Shown here piece after piece: positions 18,601 to 27,594 of a stretch of 64,000 nt of DNA. A program made the position numbers and the translations under genes. This DNA comes from Planctomycetota bacterium (lineage in GTDB: Bacteria > Planctomycetota > Planctomycetia > Planctomycetales > Planctomycetaceae): the NCBI GenBank assembly GCA_027618475.1, contig JAQCEJ010000011.1, forward strand, positions 1-64,000, given 5' to 3'. Each line of letters opens with the position of its first letter. Within the stretch, counting starts at the first letter, position 1. A model generated the notes under the pieces. It was not told the origin of the DNA, ran no database searches, and worked only from the letters and a program-made list of their open reading frames with translations.

Positions 18601-18669
18601 AACGCGGAGGACGCAGAGGTCGCAGAGTAATAAATAGGGAATCTCTGCGTCCTCTGCGGACTCTGCGTT
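18601..18669. repeat. 27-bp-arm imperfect inverted repeat between PSD1 and DUF1501 genes
   Basis: The left arm at 18601-18627 (starting AACGCGGAGGACGCAGAGG) and the right arm at 18643-18669 (ending GGACTCTGCGTT) are near-perfect inverted copies, differing at three positions. The motif CGCAGAGG is repeated within each arm. A hairpin here may attenuate read-through from the PSD1 gene into the DUF1501 gene, or stabilise the upstream messenger. Confidence 0.8.
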
Positions 18670-18704
18670 AAAATTCTTCATCACTCAACGATAATGACAA
18701 CGCT

Positions 18705-20147
18705 ATGAATCGCATGTATTCCCCACTAAATGTTTCCTTGCGACGCCGCGAGATGCTCGCGCGTTCTGCTGCCGGGTTTGGCGGGTTGGCGCTGTCGTGG
18801 ATGATGCAACGCGATGCGCAGGCCGACGACGGTTACGTCAACCCGCTCGCGCCGAAGACGCCGGTACATCCGGCGAAAGCGAAAGCGTGCATTTTTCTGT
18901 TTATGTCCGGAGGGCCGAGTCAGGTCGATTTGTTCGATCCCAAGCCCGCGCTCGCACAGCTTCACGGCCAGCGTTTACCGAAAAGTTTCGGCAACGTCGA
19001 GACGCAGTTCATTCGCGAGACCGACGTCCTGATGGCGAGCCCGCGAAAGTTTCGCAAATATGGCGAATCGGGAATCGAGGTCTCCGACTTTCTACCGCAC
19101 ACGGCACAAGTCGTCGATGAACTCGCCCTTGTGCGATCGTTTCATTGTGACAGTTTCATTCACGAGTCGGCGCAGTATCAGCTTTCGTCGGGGCGGGTCG
19201 TCTCGGGCTTCCCCAGCGTCGGTTCGTGGGTGACGTATGGGTTGGGGACCGAAGCCGACAATCTCCCCTCGTACGTGGTGCTACTCGACAAGCAGGGGGC
19301 GAACGAAGGGGGCAAGCCGTGCTGGAGTTCGGGGTTTCTGCCGGTGAATTTTCAGGGGACGGTCTTTCGCAACGGCAGCACGCCGATTTTGGATCTCGCT
19401 CCCCCCTCGGGACGTGACGGAAAGAATTATCGACGGACGATCGATGCCATTCGCGAACTCAACCAAGCGACGCTCACCCGCCGCGACAGCGAACTCGAAG
19501 CCCGCATCGCGAGTTACGAACTCGCCTTTCAAATGCAGACCGCCGCCGCCGAAGCGGTCGATCTCTCGCAGGAAACCCAACAGACGCACGACATGTACGG
19601 CGTCGGGAACGAACAGACTGATGATTTCGGCAAGCGATGTCTGCTCGCGCGGCGACTCGTCGAGCGCGGTGTGCGGTTTGTGCTCGTCTTCGGCGGCGGC
19701 GGAGATACGACGCTGCATCAGTGGGATGCCCACAACAACATCGAAGAAAACCACGGCCACATGTGCGGCCTCACCGATCAGCCGACGGCGGCACTCGTTC
19801 GCGATCTCAAACAACGCGGATTACTCGACGAGACGTTGGTTGTGTGGGGAGGCGAATTCGGTCGCACGCCGTTGGCGGAAGGGAAGGGGGGAGGCAAAGG
19901 GCGAGACCACAATCCGCTCGGTTATTCGATGTGGCTCGCCGGCGGCGGCCTGAAGCGCGGCGTCATCGCCGGCGCGACCGACGACATCGGCCTCCGCCCG
20001 GTCGAAAGTCCGTACCACATCCACGCGTTGCACGCCACGATTCTGCATCAGATGGGGATCAACTACGAACACCAGGAAGTGTTACACAACGGCCGTTACG
20101 AACGATTGACCGACGTCGGGGGGAAGTTGATTGCGGAGATTGTGTGA
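18705..20147 (+). CDS. DUF1501 protein, partner of the second PSD1 gene
   Basis: The 480-residue product has an N-terminal RRREMLARSAAGFGGLALSW region, Tat-like, and DUF1501 landmarks FLFMSGGPSQVDLFDPKP, RRLVERGVRFVLVF, LKQRGLLDETLVVWGGEFGR and GKGRDHNPLGYS. It belongs with the PSD1-paired group by its GRDH motif. It follows the PSD1 gene at 115 bases, with the inverted repeat 18601-18669 between them. No activity is known for this family. Confidence 0.93.
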   Translation: MNRMYSPLNVSLRRREMLARSAAGFGGLALSWMMQRDAQADDGYVNPLAPKTPVHPAKAKACIFLFMSGGPSQVDLFDPKPALAQLHGQRLPKSFGNVETQFIRETDVLMASPRKFRKYGESGIEVSDFLPHTAQVVDELALVRSFHCDSFIHESAQYQLSSGRVVSGFPSVGSWVTYGLGTEADNLPSYVVLLDKQGANEGGKPCWSSGFLPVNFQGTVFRNGSTPILDLAPPSGRDGKNYRRTIDAIRELNQATLTRRDSELEARIASYELAFQMQTAAAEAVDLSQETQQTHDMYGVGNEQTDDFGKRCLLARRLVERGVRFVLVFGGGGDTTLHQWDAHNNIEENHGHMCGLTDQPTAALVRDLKQRGLLDETLVVWGGEFGRTPLAEGKGGGKGRDHNPLGYSMWLAGGGLKRGVIAGATDDIGLRPVESPYHIHALHATILHQMGINYEHQEVLHNGRYERLTDVGGKLIAEIV

Positions 20148-20152
20148 GTCTT

Positions 20153-20360
20153 ATTCCTTCTCCCCCTGGGAGAAGGTGGCCGTCAGGCCGGATGAGGGTG
20201 CTTTTACTTTCATCCGAGTGAAACACACGCAGCGGAGCTGCGAAGACTTGCGTTCCCAAGCGGAGCTTGGGAACGAGCGAATGCTCGCGATCGATCGTCG
20301 AACTCGCCCCTCACCCAGCCGCTGCGCGGCCACCCTCTCCCGGTGGGAGAGGGTTTGAAT
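20153..20360. repeat. Cluster of palindromic intergenic repeats
   Basis: Three repeat types lie in this short convergent gap. Complementary CTCCCCCTGGGAGAAGGTGG and CACCCTCTCCCGGTGGGAG blocks occur near 20160 and 20330. A composite element at 20228-20275 contains GCAGCGGAGCTGCGAAGACT followed by the stem CGTTCCCAAGC/GCTTGGGAACG, and it recurs inverted at 34155-34202. A partial copy of the last stem occurs near 20363. No gene is supported here. Confidence 0.7.
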
Positions 20361-20407
20361 CGCGGAGCTTGGGAACCAGCGAAACCCCCAACCCTCAACC
20401 GCTCCCT

Positions 20408-21166
20408 TCACGCCTCCTTATACACAAACATCCCATCGACGCGCATCACCGTGCCGCTGATGTAGCTGGCTTCTTCCGATGATAAAAACGCGGCGGCGGC
20501 ACCGATGTCTTGCGGGGTGCCGATGCGACCCAACGGGATTTTGGGAATCCATTCGTCGAATTGTTCCTGCGTGAACGTCGCCCGTTCGTTGGGGGTGTCG
20601 ATCCAACCGGGGTCGATGGAATTGCACCTAATCTTGTGGGGAGCCAGTTCCACAGCGATCGACCGGGCAAAATGATTGAGCCCCGCTTTGCCGGCATTGT
20701 AGGCGACACAGGGGCCGTACGGCATTTCGGCGTGGACGCTGGAAATGAACACAATCGACCCGCCGCGCCCTTGCTTCACCATTTGCCGCGCGACGAGTTG
20801 GCTGGTATGAAACCCGCTCGATAGCACGGCGGCAATCGAACTCTCCCAATCGGCGGGATCAAATTCGAGAAACGGCACTCGTTTCGACTTGGCTGGGTTA
20901 TGCACGAGAATGTCGATCCCCCCCGCGAGTTCGATCGCTTCGTTCACCGATTTCTCGATTTCGCTCCGAACGAATGCATCGCCGCGAATGCCCCAGGCTT
21001 TCACTCCAAGCGATTTTAGTTCCTTGATGGTCGGATCGATGTCGGGGCTGTCAGGCCGATCGGTGATGAGGACGTCGGCCCCCTTCCGGGCAAGTTCAAT
21101 GGCACACCCTTTTCCAATCCCGCGCCCGCCGCCGGTAACCAACGCCACTTTTCCCGCCAATGACAT
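20408..21166 (-). CDS. Short-chain dehydrogenase/reductase (SDR)
   Basis: The 252-residue protein starts at the ATG at 21166, preceded by TTGAGGAGCAAAAG; the frame stays open to 21283 but has no second good start. It has the TGGGRGIG nucleotide-binding motif (residues 11-18), catalytic Ser143, Tyr156 and Lys160 (YNAGK), and the PG motif after SIDPGWIDTP. Classical SDRs oxidise or reduce hydroxyl/carbonyl groups with NAD(P); the substrate is not evident. HNPAK replaces the common NNAG of the active-site lid, a mild departure. It is divergently oriented to the metallohydrolase gene at 21467. Confidence 0.9.
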   Translation of the reverse strand: MSLAGKVALVTGGGRGIGKGCAIELARKGADVLITDRPDSPDIDPTIKELKSLGVKAWGIRGDAFVRSEIEKSVNEAIELAGGIDILVHNPAKSKRVPFLEFDPADWESSIAAVLSSGFHTSQLVARQMVKQGRGGSIVFISSVHAEMPYGPCVAYNAGKAGLNHFARSIAVELAPHKIRCNSIDPGWIDTPNERATFTQEQFDEWIPKIPLGRIGTPQDIGAAAAFLSSEEASYISGTVMRVDGMFVYKEA

Positions 21167-21276
21167 CTTTTGCTCCTCAAGGTTGAACGAATCACGTCGA
21201 ATGATGCCGATCATAGCGAATCGAAACTCAAAAACGGAGGCATCATGAGGACGCGAAGTTGCAGCGAAGAATAATG

Positions 21277-21359
21277 GCCGCAAAAAAACGCAAAGATCAC
21301 AAAAAAGATGAAGACCTGATGCTCGTCAGATTATTGCGTCATTTGCGTTTTTTTGCGGC
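21277..21359. repeat. Perfect 18-bp inverted repeat with A/T tracts
   Basis: GCCGCAAAAAAACGCAAA (21277-21294) and TTTGCGTTTTTTTGCGGC (21342-21359) are exact reverse complements separated by 47 bases, in the divergent promoter region between the SDR and metallohydrolase genes. It could extrude a cruciform or act as a bidirectional regulatory site. The arms resemble the GCCGCAAAAAAACGCAAA type repeats often found near planctomycete genes. Confidence 0.85.
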
Positions 21360-21466
21360 TATTCTCTTCCATGCATTTTGTCGTTGGCTACTCATTCGTT
21401 AACGCATCGGATACGCTGCTGCGGTGCCACGGTATAATAATCGAATCAATGACGAGGTGTTGCATC

Positions 21467-22396
21467 ATGTCGAACATCCCCTCTATCCCGCATCGAACGA
21501 TCGTCGCCCCAAACGAAGGGCCGCATTTGCTCATCACGGGCGGCGTGCATGGCGACGAATGGGAGCCGATGGCGGCGGCGCGGCGGTTGATTTCGCTCTT
21601 CGAGAAATCGATTGAGCGAGGCAAGGTGACGATTGCACCAGTCGTCAACGAAGCCGCATTCGCGCGGGCCTGGCGGACGGCGGAGGACGACGTCGATCTC
21701 GCCAGGGTCTGTCCCGGTAACGCCGAGGGATCGATCACTCATCGCACGGCGGTCGCCTTAACCTCGCTCATTCAATCGGCCGATTGTTACATCGACCTGC
21801 ACACGGCGGGAACCCGGTTGTCGATGCTTTCGATGTCGGGATATTGCCTGCACCGCGACGCGAATATTCTCGACGCTCAACGGCGGATGGCCCGCGCGTT
21901 CAATCTGCCGATCGTATGGGGAACCTCGCCGAATTTGCACGGCCGTTCGCTCTCGGTCGCCCGCGATGCGAATGTGCCGGCGATTTACACCGAACTCGGC
22001 GGAGGAGGGATGTGCAGCGCGCAGGGGACCGACGATTACGTCAACGGTTGCCTGAACGTCGCCGCAGATTTGGGATTGATCCCCGCGCGATCACCCGAAA
22101 ACCGCGTGAAATACATCGTCGAAGATGACCGCGATCAGAGCGGGCATTTGCAGATTCAGCACCCCGCTTCCGTGGCCGGCTATTTCGAACCTGCCGTTAC
22201 GTTGGGCGACGTCGTCAGGAAAGGTGACACGCTAGGTGCGATACTCGATCCGCTCGGCGAAAACCCGGTCGCCGTGAATTGCCTTGACGACGGTCTGGTG
22301 CTGATGTTGCGAGCTTGCCCCTCGGTTCAGAAGGGGGATGCGCTCTGTTGTTTGTTGCCGATTACGGAGCCGGGGGAAGTGCGGATTCGCGGGTGA
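21467..22396 (+). CDS. Succinylglutamate desuccinylase/aspartoacylase-like zinc hydrolase
   Basis: The 309-residue product from the ATG at 21467 (GAGGTG upstream) has the M14-type zinc site GGVHGDEWEP (His28, Glu31) and YIDLHTAG (His112). It also has the substrate-arginine region NEAAFARAWR ... DDVDLARVCPG. This is the pattern of the AstE/AspA family, which removes acyl groups from N-acylated amino acids. The C-terminal part (PASVAGYFEPAVTLGDVVRK) is the beta domain of the family. The substrate cannot be set from the sequence. An upstream in-frame extension to 21353 is rejected as low complexity. Confidence 0.85.
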   Translation: MSNIPSIPHRTIVAPNEGPHLLITGGVHGDEWEPMAAARRLISLFEKSIERGKVTIAPVVNEAAFARAWRTAEDDVDLARVCPGNAEGSITHRTAVALTSLIQSADCYIDLHTAGTRLSMLSMSGYCLHRDANILDAQRRMARAFNLPIVWGTSPNLHGRSLSVARDANVPAIYTELGGGGMCSAQGTDDYVNGCLNVAADLGLIPARSPENRVKYIVEDDRDQSGHLQIQHPASVAGYFEPAVTLGDVVRKGDTLGAILDPLGENPVAVNCLDDGLVLMLRACPSVQKGDALCCLLPITEPGEVRIRG

Positions 22397-22413
22397 GCGA
22401 ATGCTTCGTTTTT

Positions 22414-22590
22414 CTCCCTCTCCCTCGGGGAGAGGGCCGGGGTGAGGGTGCTTTTCAGTCGAGGGGTGAGTCTGAAAAAATACGATGGGCATTTTCCTCT
22501 GACCCATCCCTTGCCACTCCGCATTCAGCCTGTTCTTAAAGGCGCCCTCACCCGGCCTGCGGCCGACCTCTCCCAGAGGGAGAGGTTTAA
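22414..22590. repeat. Inverted pair of CTCCCTCTCCC-type repeats
   Basis: CTCCCTCTCCCTCGGGGAGA with GGGCCGGGGTGAGGGTGC at 22414-22453 is mirrored by CGCCCTCACCCGGCCTGC with CCTCTCCCAGAGGGAGAGG at 22543-22587. The pair sits in the convergent gap between the metallohydrolase gene and the SDR gene. Similar blocks occur at 20153-20360, so the same family is used twice. Read-through from either gene could fold into a long hairpin here. Confidence 0.75.
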
Positions 22591-22591
22591 A

Positions 22592-23359
22592 TCACCGCAA
22601 AAACCTGCCGCCGTTGATGTCGATGACGGCACCGTTCACGAATCGGCTGGCATCGCTCGCGAGAAACAGCACGGCGTCGGCGACTTCGTCGGCCTGGCCG
22701 TTGCGTCCGAGCGGAGTTTCGTTGCGGTACTGCTGCATTCGCTCTGGTGAAGAGAATTGCTCGTGATGCTGGGTTTCGATGACGCCGGGCATAATCGAGT
22801 TCGTTCGCACGTGCGGGGCGAGTTCGCGGGCCAGCGTGCGGGTCATCACTTGCAGGCCCCCTTTCGCAATCGCGTACGGTCCGGCACCGTTCGCACCGCC
22901 GGTCTGGACGGAGAGCGAGAGGTTATTCACGATTGCTCCGTTCCCTGATTTTCGCAGGTGAGGTATCGCCCGTTGCGTGACGAGAAACGCACTCGTGAGA
23001 TTGATGTCGAGAATTCGTCGCCACAAATCAAGCGAACATTCTTCGAGTTTCACCCGTTCGATCGGCGTACCAGCGTTGTTGATGAGGATATCCAATCGCC
23101 CGGCTGCTGCCACAAACTCGTCGACGAGTCTTGTCGCTAGATCGGCTTGGGACAAATCGGCCGATAACACAATTCCGTCACCTCCTGCGGACTGGATCGC
23201 CGTCAGCGTTTCTTCCGCGCCGTCGCGGCTTCGATGGCAGTGCAAGCCGACATACGCTCCCGCCGCGGCGAGTTTCTCGGCGATGGCACGGCCGATGCCG
23301 ACGCCGCCCCCGGTGATCAGGGCGGCCCGGCCGGAGAGGTTGTAGGAGAGATCGGTCAT
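22592..23359 (-). CDS. Short-chain dehydrogenase/reductase (SDR), second
   Basis: This 255-residue SDR has TGGGVGIG (residues 16-23), the NNAG motif (94-97), Ser148/150, Tyr162 and Lys166 (YAIAK), and the NGGRFL C-terminus. It resembles FabG-type and glucose-dehydrogenase-type reductases, but the substrate is not known. It shares about the same layout as the SDR at 20408 and the two flank the AstE/AspA-like gene, though on the same strand as each other. Start taken at 23359. Confidence 0.9.
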   Translation of the reverse strand: MTDLSYNLSGRAALITGGGVGIGRAIAEKLAAAGAYVGLHCHRSRDGAEETLTAIQSAGGDGIVLSADLSQADLATRLVDEFVAAAGRLDILINNAGTPIERVKLEECSLDLWRRILDINLTSAFLVTQRAIPHLRKSGNGAIVNNLSLSVQTGGANGAGPYAIAKGGLQVMTRTLARELAPHVRTNSIMPGVIETQHHEQFSSPERMQQYRNETPLGRNGQADEVADAVLFLASDASRFVNGAVIDINGGRFLR

Positions 23360-23372
23360 GTGTTGCTCATTT

Positions 23373-23402
23373 GTTAGCGCTCCGCGTTGCGTCGCGGCTA
23401 AC
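23373..23402. repeat. GTTAGC/GCTAAC palindromic repeat
   Basis: GTTAGCGCTCCGCG ... CGTCGCGGCTAAC is an imperfect palindrome just upstream of the SDR start. Related copies occur at 26422-26447 and 26510-26547, and a decayed one near 52335. The family is of the REP type. Confidence 0.6.
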
Positions 23403-23413
23403 CTTTTCTCGAC

Positions 23414-24385
23414 TCAATTCCCCTTACTTCCCTTGAACAACTTGCGATCGAGCCGGTTGCTGAAGGGGGTCCAGTGTGACTGGGGGTTCGGATCTTCGTT
23501 GATCGATTGCGAAAACTCGTGCACTTTGGCGTCGAGATTGTCGAGATGATGCAGGGCGATCGCTTCGGGAGTCATCGGCAACTTCGGACTGCCGAATTCG
23601 TAACTTCCGTGATGACTGAGAATCATGTGCTTCAATCGCAGCGCCAGTTCCGGCGGAAATTCGGTCCCGAGTTGTTTTTCGACTTCGGCGATTTTTTCGT
23701 TCAGCATTTCAATGCCGAGAATCAAATGTCCGAGCAACTGGCCGGCGTCGGTGTAGACGAACCCCGCCGAAAAGTCGAGTTCCTGAATCTTGCCGATGTC
23801 GTGCAGAAAAATTCCCACCAGCAGAACATTATGATTGATCTGCGGATACAAGTCGGCGATCCGCTGCGACACCTGAAGAATATTGACGACATGTTCAAGC
23901 AAGCCGCCGTGATAGGCGTGATGCGTCTTCACTCCTGCCGGGGCTTGACTGAGTCCCTGCAGAATTTGCTCGTCGGCGAGGAAACATTCCATCAGCGTGC
24001 GCAGCATAACGTCGTCGATCGAAAGCAGAATTTCTCGTAGCTGCTGCAACTGCTGATCGGTATTTCGCGTCGATTGCGGTAGAAACTCATCCATATCGTA
24101 GCCGTCGCGTTCGACGGAGTTGATGTAATTGAGGATGAGTTGCAACGTTCCCTGAAACAACTGCACTTTGCCGCGCACGCGCACGAGTTCGCCGGTATGC
24201 AGATGGGCGACGCTTTCTTCGGTGACATTCCACATGCGGGCGTTGATAAGTCCCGTTTTGTCTCTCAGATCGACCGAGAGGTACAAACTGGCGTTGCGAT
24301 TCGCTCGTAACTGCTTATCCGACAAGAGATAAATCTCATCGACCGGCTGCGTATCCGTCAGCTCATTGACTAATTGCCGTGTCAT
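23414..24385 (-). CDS. YhaM-like 3'-5' exoribonuclease (OB-fold plus HD domain)
   Basis: The 323-residue product starts at the ATG at 24385 with GAAAGGGG upstream; the frame is open for another 78 codons, but these are basic and unlike the family. The N-terminal part (KTGLINARMWNV ... GELVRVRGKVQLFQGTLQL) is an OB-fold nucleic acid binding domain, and the C-terminal part has the HD metal motif (HHAYHGGLLEHV, then LLVGIFLHDIGKIQEL, and LKHMILSHHG). This combination is that of YhaM/CBF1, a Mn-dependent 3'-5' exoribonuclease in Gram-positive bacteria; activity here is inferred. It diverges from proS. Confidence 0.85.
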   Translation of the reverse strand: MTRQLVNELTDTQPVDEIYLLSDKQLRANRNASLYLSVDLRDKTGLINARMWNVTEESVAHLHTGELVRVRGKVQLFQGTLQLILNYINSVERDGYDMDEFLPQSTRNTDQQLQQLREILLSIDDVMLRTLMECFLADEQILQGLSQAPAGVKTHHAYHGGLLEHVVNILQVSQRIADLYPQINHNVLLVGIFLHDIGKIQELDFSAGFVYTDAGQLLGHLILGIEMLNEKIAEVEKQLGTEFPPELALRLKHMILSHHGSYEFGSPKLPMTPEAIALHHLDNLDAKVHEFSQSINEDPNPQSHWTPFSNRLDRKLFKGSKGN

Positions 24386-24675
24386 CCAGCCCCTTTCGAG
24401 GAGTTTAAGTCTGCGTATAGTCTGTGTCCCGATGATGCCGCCGCCGACACGAATAAAGGGTCTCGGACGGTGCATCCAAACTCGGATTTTAGGAGGCTGG
24501 CCCTGCGGTAACAAGCGTGACCTCGGAATCACCGGGAATTCTTCTCTCCTACTTTTGAACTTTGCCCGCCGTCTGCTAGAATCCGCACGATTCGGAACGA
24601 ACCCCGCGCGTGAAACCATGTCGGATCAAATACATACGGACAGCGGAAAAGACCGATCGAGAAAGGACTTCGAAC

Positions 24676-26424
24676 GTGCGTTGGACTCAGACATTTATAC
24701 CGACGATGAAGGAAAACCCGGCCGATGCGGAGATTCCCAGCCATCAGTTGATGTTGCGGGCCGGGCTGATTCGTCAGCTCATGGCGGGGGCGTACACCTA
24801 TTTGCCGCTCGGGCTCAAATCGCTGAAAAAAGTCGAAGCGATCATTCGCGAAGAAATGAACGCCGCCGGCGGCATCGAAATCTTTATGCCCGCGCTGCAA
24901 CCGATCGACCTGTTCGAACGGACCGGCCGCAAAGACGCCTTCGGCAACGTGCTGATGAATTTTCATGTTCGCCGCGGCGACCGTACGCTGCACGTCGCCC
25001 TCGGCCCGACGCATGAAGAAGTCGTCACCGACCTTGTCGCACGGCACATCAGCAGTTATCGGCAACTGCCGCTCACGCTGTACCAGATTCAAACGAAATT
25101 CCGTAACGAAGAGCGTCCTCGCTTCGGCGTGCTGCGGACCAGCGAATTTATTATGAAGGATGCGTACAGCTTCAGCACGAATCTCGAACAGCTCGACGCC
25201 GTTTATCAGCAGATGTATCACGCCTACTGCCGCATTTTCGCCCGCTGCGGTTTGAATTATCTCCCCGTCGAGGCCGAAAGCGGACCGATCGGCGGCGATG
25301 CCTCGCATGAATTTATGGTTCCCGCCGACAACGGCGAAGACCGCATTATGTATTGTAAATCGTCGGGATACGCGGCGAATCTCGAACGAGCCGACACCGG
25401 TCGCAAGCCGCCCCAAATTGAAACGTCGAAAGAGGCCAAACCGCTCGAAAAAGTCGCGACGCCGAATGCGACGAGCATCGAGCAAGTCAGCCGCATGCTG
25501 AAAATCACACCCCAGCAGATGATTAAGACGCTGATCTATCTGGTAGACGGCAAGCCGGTCGCTGTGCTGCTGCGGGGCGATCACGAAGCCAATGAAGCGA
25601 AAATCCGTCGAGCGCTGAAGGCCTCACAAGTGGCGTTGGCCGACGGCGTGACCATTGAGGAAGTGACCGGTGCCCCGACCGGTTTCGCCGGTCCGGTGGG
25701 AATTAGGTGTCCGATTATTGCCGATCACGATGTGCCGGTCATCGCTAACGCCGTTTCCGGGGCGAACGAAGTCGATGCCCATCTTACCGGTGTGAATGTT
25801 GGACGCGATTACCAGGTGACGACAACGCACGACCTGCGGAATGCAACGCCGGGCGACCCGTGTCCGAAATCGGGGGCTCCGATGGAAGAAGTGCAGGGGA
25901 TCGAAGTCGGGCACGTCTTCAAGCTCGGGACGAAATACACCGAGTCGCTCGATGCCAACTTTCTCGATCAGAACGAGACGCGGCATCCGATCATCATGGG
26001 GTGCTACGGCATCGGTGTGACCCGCGTGCTGGCGGCTCTCGCAGAAACGTCACACGACGAGAACGGCCTCTCGTGGCCTTTGTCGGTTGCGCCGTACGAA
26101 GTGCTGTTGATTCCCCTCAACGTCGACGATGCCGAGTTGATGAAAGTCGCCAACAGTTATTACGACGAACTGAAGGATAATGGGGTCGACGTGCTGATGG
26201 ATGACCGCGACCAGCGCCCCGGTTTCAAATTCAAGGACGCCGATCTGATCGGCATCCCTCTCCGCGTGGTCATCGGCGGCAAGGGATTGCAGGAGGGGAA
26301 AATCGAATACAAATGGCGCACCGACAGCGCCCCGCAGAAAACGGCGGTCGACACGGGTGTCGAAACGATACTCGGCCTGCTCGACGAACGTCGTAAAGTG
26401 GAAGCCTCGCGAGTCCCCGGTTAG
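24676..26424 (+). CDS. proS: Prolyl-tRNA synthetase
   Basis: This class II synthetase charges tRNA-Pro. The GTG at 24676 (preceded by GAAAGGACTTC) is chosen because the protein then begins [10 protein letters not shown] followed by [19 protein letters not shown], the usual ProRS N-terminus. It is 582 residues long. Motif 2 ([20 protein letters not shown]) is clear, and about residues 220-400 hold the YbaK-like editing insertion ([20 protein letters not shown]). Motif 3 is in [14 protein letters not shown], and the anticodon-binding domain ends the protein. It is the bacterial-type, insertion-containing form. The frame extends to an ATG at 24610, but the family's start argues against this. Confidence 0.97.
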   Translation: MRWTQTFIPTMKENPADAEIPSHQLMLRAGLIRQLMAGAYTYLPLGLKSLKKVEAIIREEMNAAGGIEIFMPALQPIDLFERTGRKDAFGNVLMNFHVRRGDRTLHVALGPTHEEVVTDLVARHISSYRQLPLTLYQIQTKFRNEERPRFGVLRTSEFIMKDAYSFSTNLEQLDAVYQQMYHAYCRIFARCGLNYLPVEAESGPIGGDASHEFMVPADNGEDRIMYCKSSGYAANLERADTGRKPPQIETSKEAKPLEKVATPNATSIEQVSRMLKITPQQMIKTLIYLVDGKPVAVLLRGDHEANEAKIRRALKASQVALADGVTIEEVTGAPTGFAGPVGIRCPIIADHDVPVIANAVSGANEVDAHLTGVNVGRDYQVTTTHDLRNATPGDPCPKSGAPMEEVQGIEVGHVFKLGTKYTESLDANFLDQNETRHPIIMGCYGIGVTRVLAALAETSHDENGLSWPLSVAPYEVLLIPLNVDDAELMKVANSYYDELKDNGVDVLMDDRDQRPGFKFKDADLIGIPLRVVIGGKGLQEGKIEYKWRTDSAPQKTAVDTGVETILGLLDERRKVEASRVPG

Positions 26425-26547
26425 CCGCGACGCGAAACGCTCGCTGAAACCGTTAAATATGCATTTGAATCAACGTCTTGAAGCGTTTTGCTGATCGTTC
26501 GAAGAGGGCTAGCGCTCCGCGGCGCAAAGCCTCTGCGTCGCGGCTAA
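26422..26547. repeat. Two further GTTAGC/GCTAAC palindromic repeats
   Basis: GGTTAGCCGCGACGCGAAACG begins at the proS stop codon, and CTAGCGCTCCGCGGCGCAAAG with GCGTCGCGGCTAAT lies at 26510-26547. They belong to the same family as 23373-23402. The rest of 26548-26661 holds only the leader of tpx. Confidence 0.6.
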
Positions 26548-26661
26548 TCGCAGAATTGGCGAATTTCGTCGCGACGAGGTTGGAAACTCGTGCCCGCGCG
26601 TCAATAATACTGGCGAGTTTGACAAACCTGACATCAACCATTTTTCACAGAGGAAAACAAC

Positions 26662-27165
26662 ATGGCTGCTTCGATCACTCTCAAGGGAAATCCCGTTACC
26701 ATTAAAGGAAACGAACTCAAAGTCGGCGATGCCGCTCCCGATTTTTCGCTTCAGAGTACGGCTCTCGCTGATGTAAAACTCGGCGACGGCGCGGGAAAGA
26801 CGCGAATTATTGCGACGATTCCGTCGCTCGATACACCGGTCTGCCACGCCGAAACGAAGAAATTCAACGAGCAGGCCGGCTCGCTGCCGAACGTCGAAAT
26901 TCTCGTCGTCAGCATGGACTTGCCGTTCGGACAGAAACGCTGGTGCGGCGCCGAAGGGGTTGAAGCGGTCAAGACGCTCTCGGCTCACCGCTGCTCAAAA
27001 TTCGGCGAAGATTACGGCGTGTTGATCTCCGGCGGTCCCCTCGACCGCTGTCTCGCCCGTGCCATTTTCGTCGTTGACGGCGACGGCAAAATTAAACACG
27101 TCGAATACTGCAAAGAGATCGCCGAACACCCGAACTACGACGCCGTACTTGCTGCTGCGAAGTAA
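26662..27165 (+). CDS. tpx: Thiol peroxidase
   Basis: The 167-residue protein is an atypical 2-Cys peroxiredoxin that reduces hydroperoxides in the cytoplasm, normally using thioredoxin. The peroxidatic Cys61 is in SLDTPVCHAET and the resolving Cys95 is in RWCGAEGV, spaced 34 residues apart as in the family. The last part contains the conserved RAIFVVDGDGKIKHVEYCKE. CAGAGGAAAACAAC precedes the ATG. The tandem palindromic element follows directly after the stop. Confidence 0.97.
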   Translation: MAASITLKGNPVTIKGNELKVGDAAPDFSLQSTALADVKLGDGAGKTRIIATIPSLDTPVCHAETKKFNEQAGSLPNVEILVVSMDLPFGQKRWCGAEGVEAVKTLSAHRCSKFGEDYGVLISGGPLDRCLARAIFVVDGDGKIKHVEYCKEIAEHPNYDAVLAAAK

Positions 27166-27171
27166 TTCGAC

Positions 27172-27572
27172 GGGTGGCTGGGGCGTTATTTGGCATTGAT
27201 GAACGAGAATCGTGGGACGCGCGATTCGCATGGAATTAAAATCGACAGACTCGGCCCCAGTTGAATGCGCATTCAACTGGGGCCGTGAAGGTCAACTGTG
27301 ACTTGAAGCTGTTATGCGAAATAGCGAGTTGCTGGGTTCATCGTAATCGGTTAGCGCCCCAGCCACCCATCGACGGGGTGGCTGGGGCGTTAATTGACAG
27401 TGATGAACGCGAATCGTGGAATGCGCGATACGCATGAGCGAGGAATCGACATAGACGGCCCCAGTTGAATGCGCATTCGACTGGGGCCGTGAAGGTCAAC
27501 TGTGACTTGAAGCTGTTATGCGAAATAGCGAGTTGTTGGTTTCATCGTAATCGGTTAGCGCCCCAGCCACCC
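27172..27572. repeat. Tandem duplication of a ~200-bp palindromic element
   Basis: Two units, 27172-27368 and 27376-27572, are near-identical head to tail copies. Each begins with GGGTGGCTGGGGCGTTA and ends with TTAGCGCCCCAGCCACCC, its imperfect reverse complement. Each has a central 32-base palindrome, GGCCCCAGTTGAATGC joined to GCATTCAACTGGGGCC at 27253-27284 (perfect) and 27457-27488 (one mismatch). Between palindrome and right end both carry GTGAAGGTCAACTGTGACTT and AGCTGTTATGCGAAATAGCG. The layout, with terminal inverted repeats and no coding capacity, is that of a small non-autonomous mobile element. The palindrome may also terminate tpx. Confidence 0.9.
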
Positions 27573-27594
27573 GCCGACATTCGTCATTCGCAAC

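Noticed and set aside
20153..22590. Possible CRISPR-like repeats in the two convergent gaps
   Set aside because: The repeats are palindromes of different families with irregular spacing and inverted orientation. There are no evenly spaced spacers and no cas genes.
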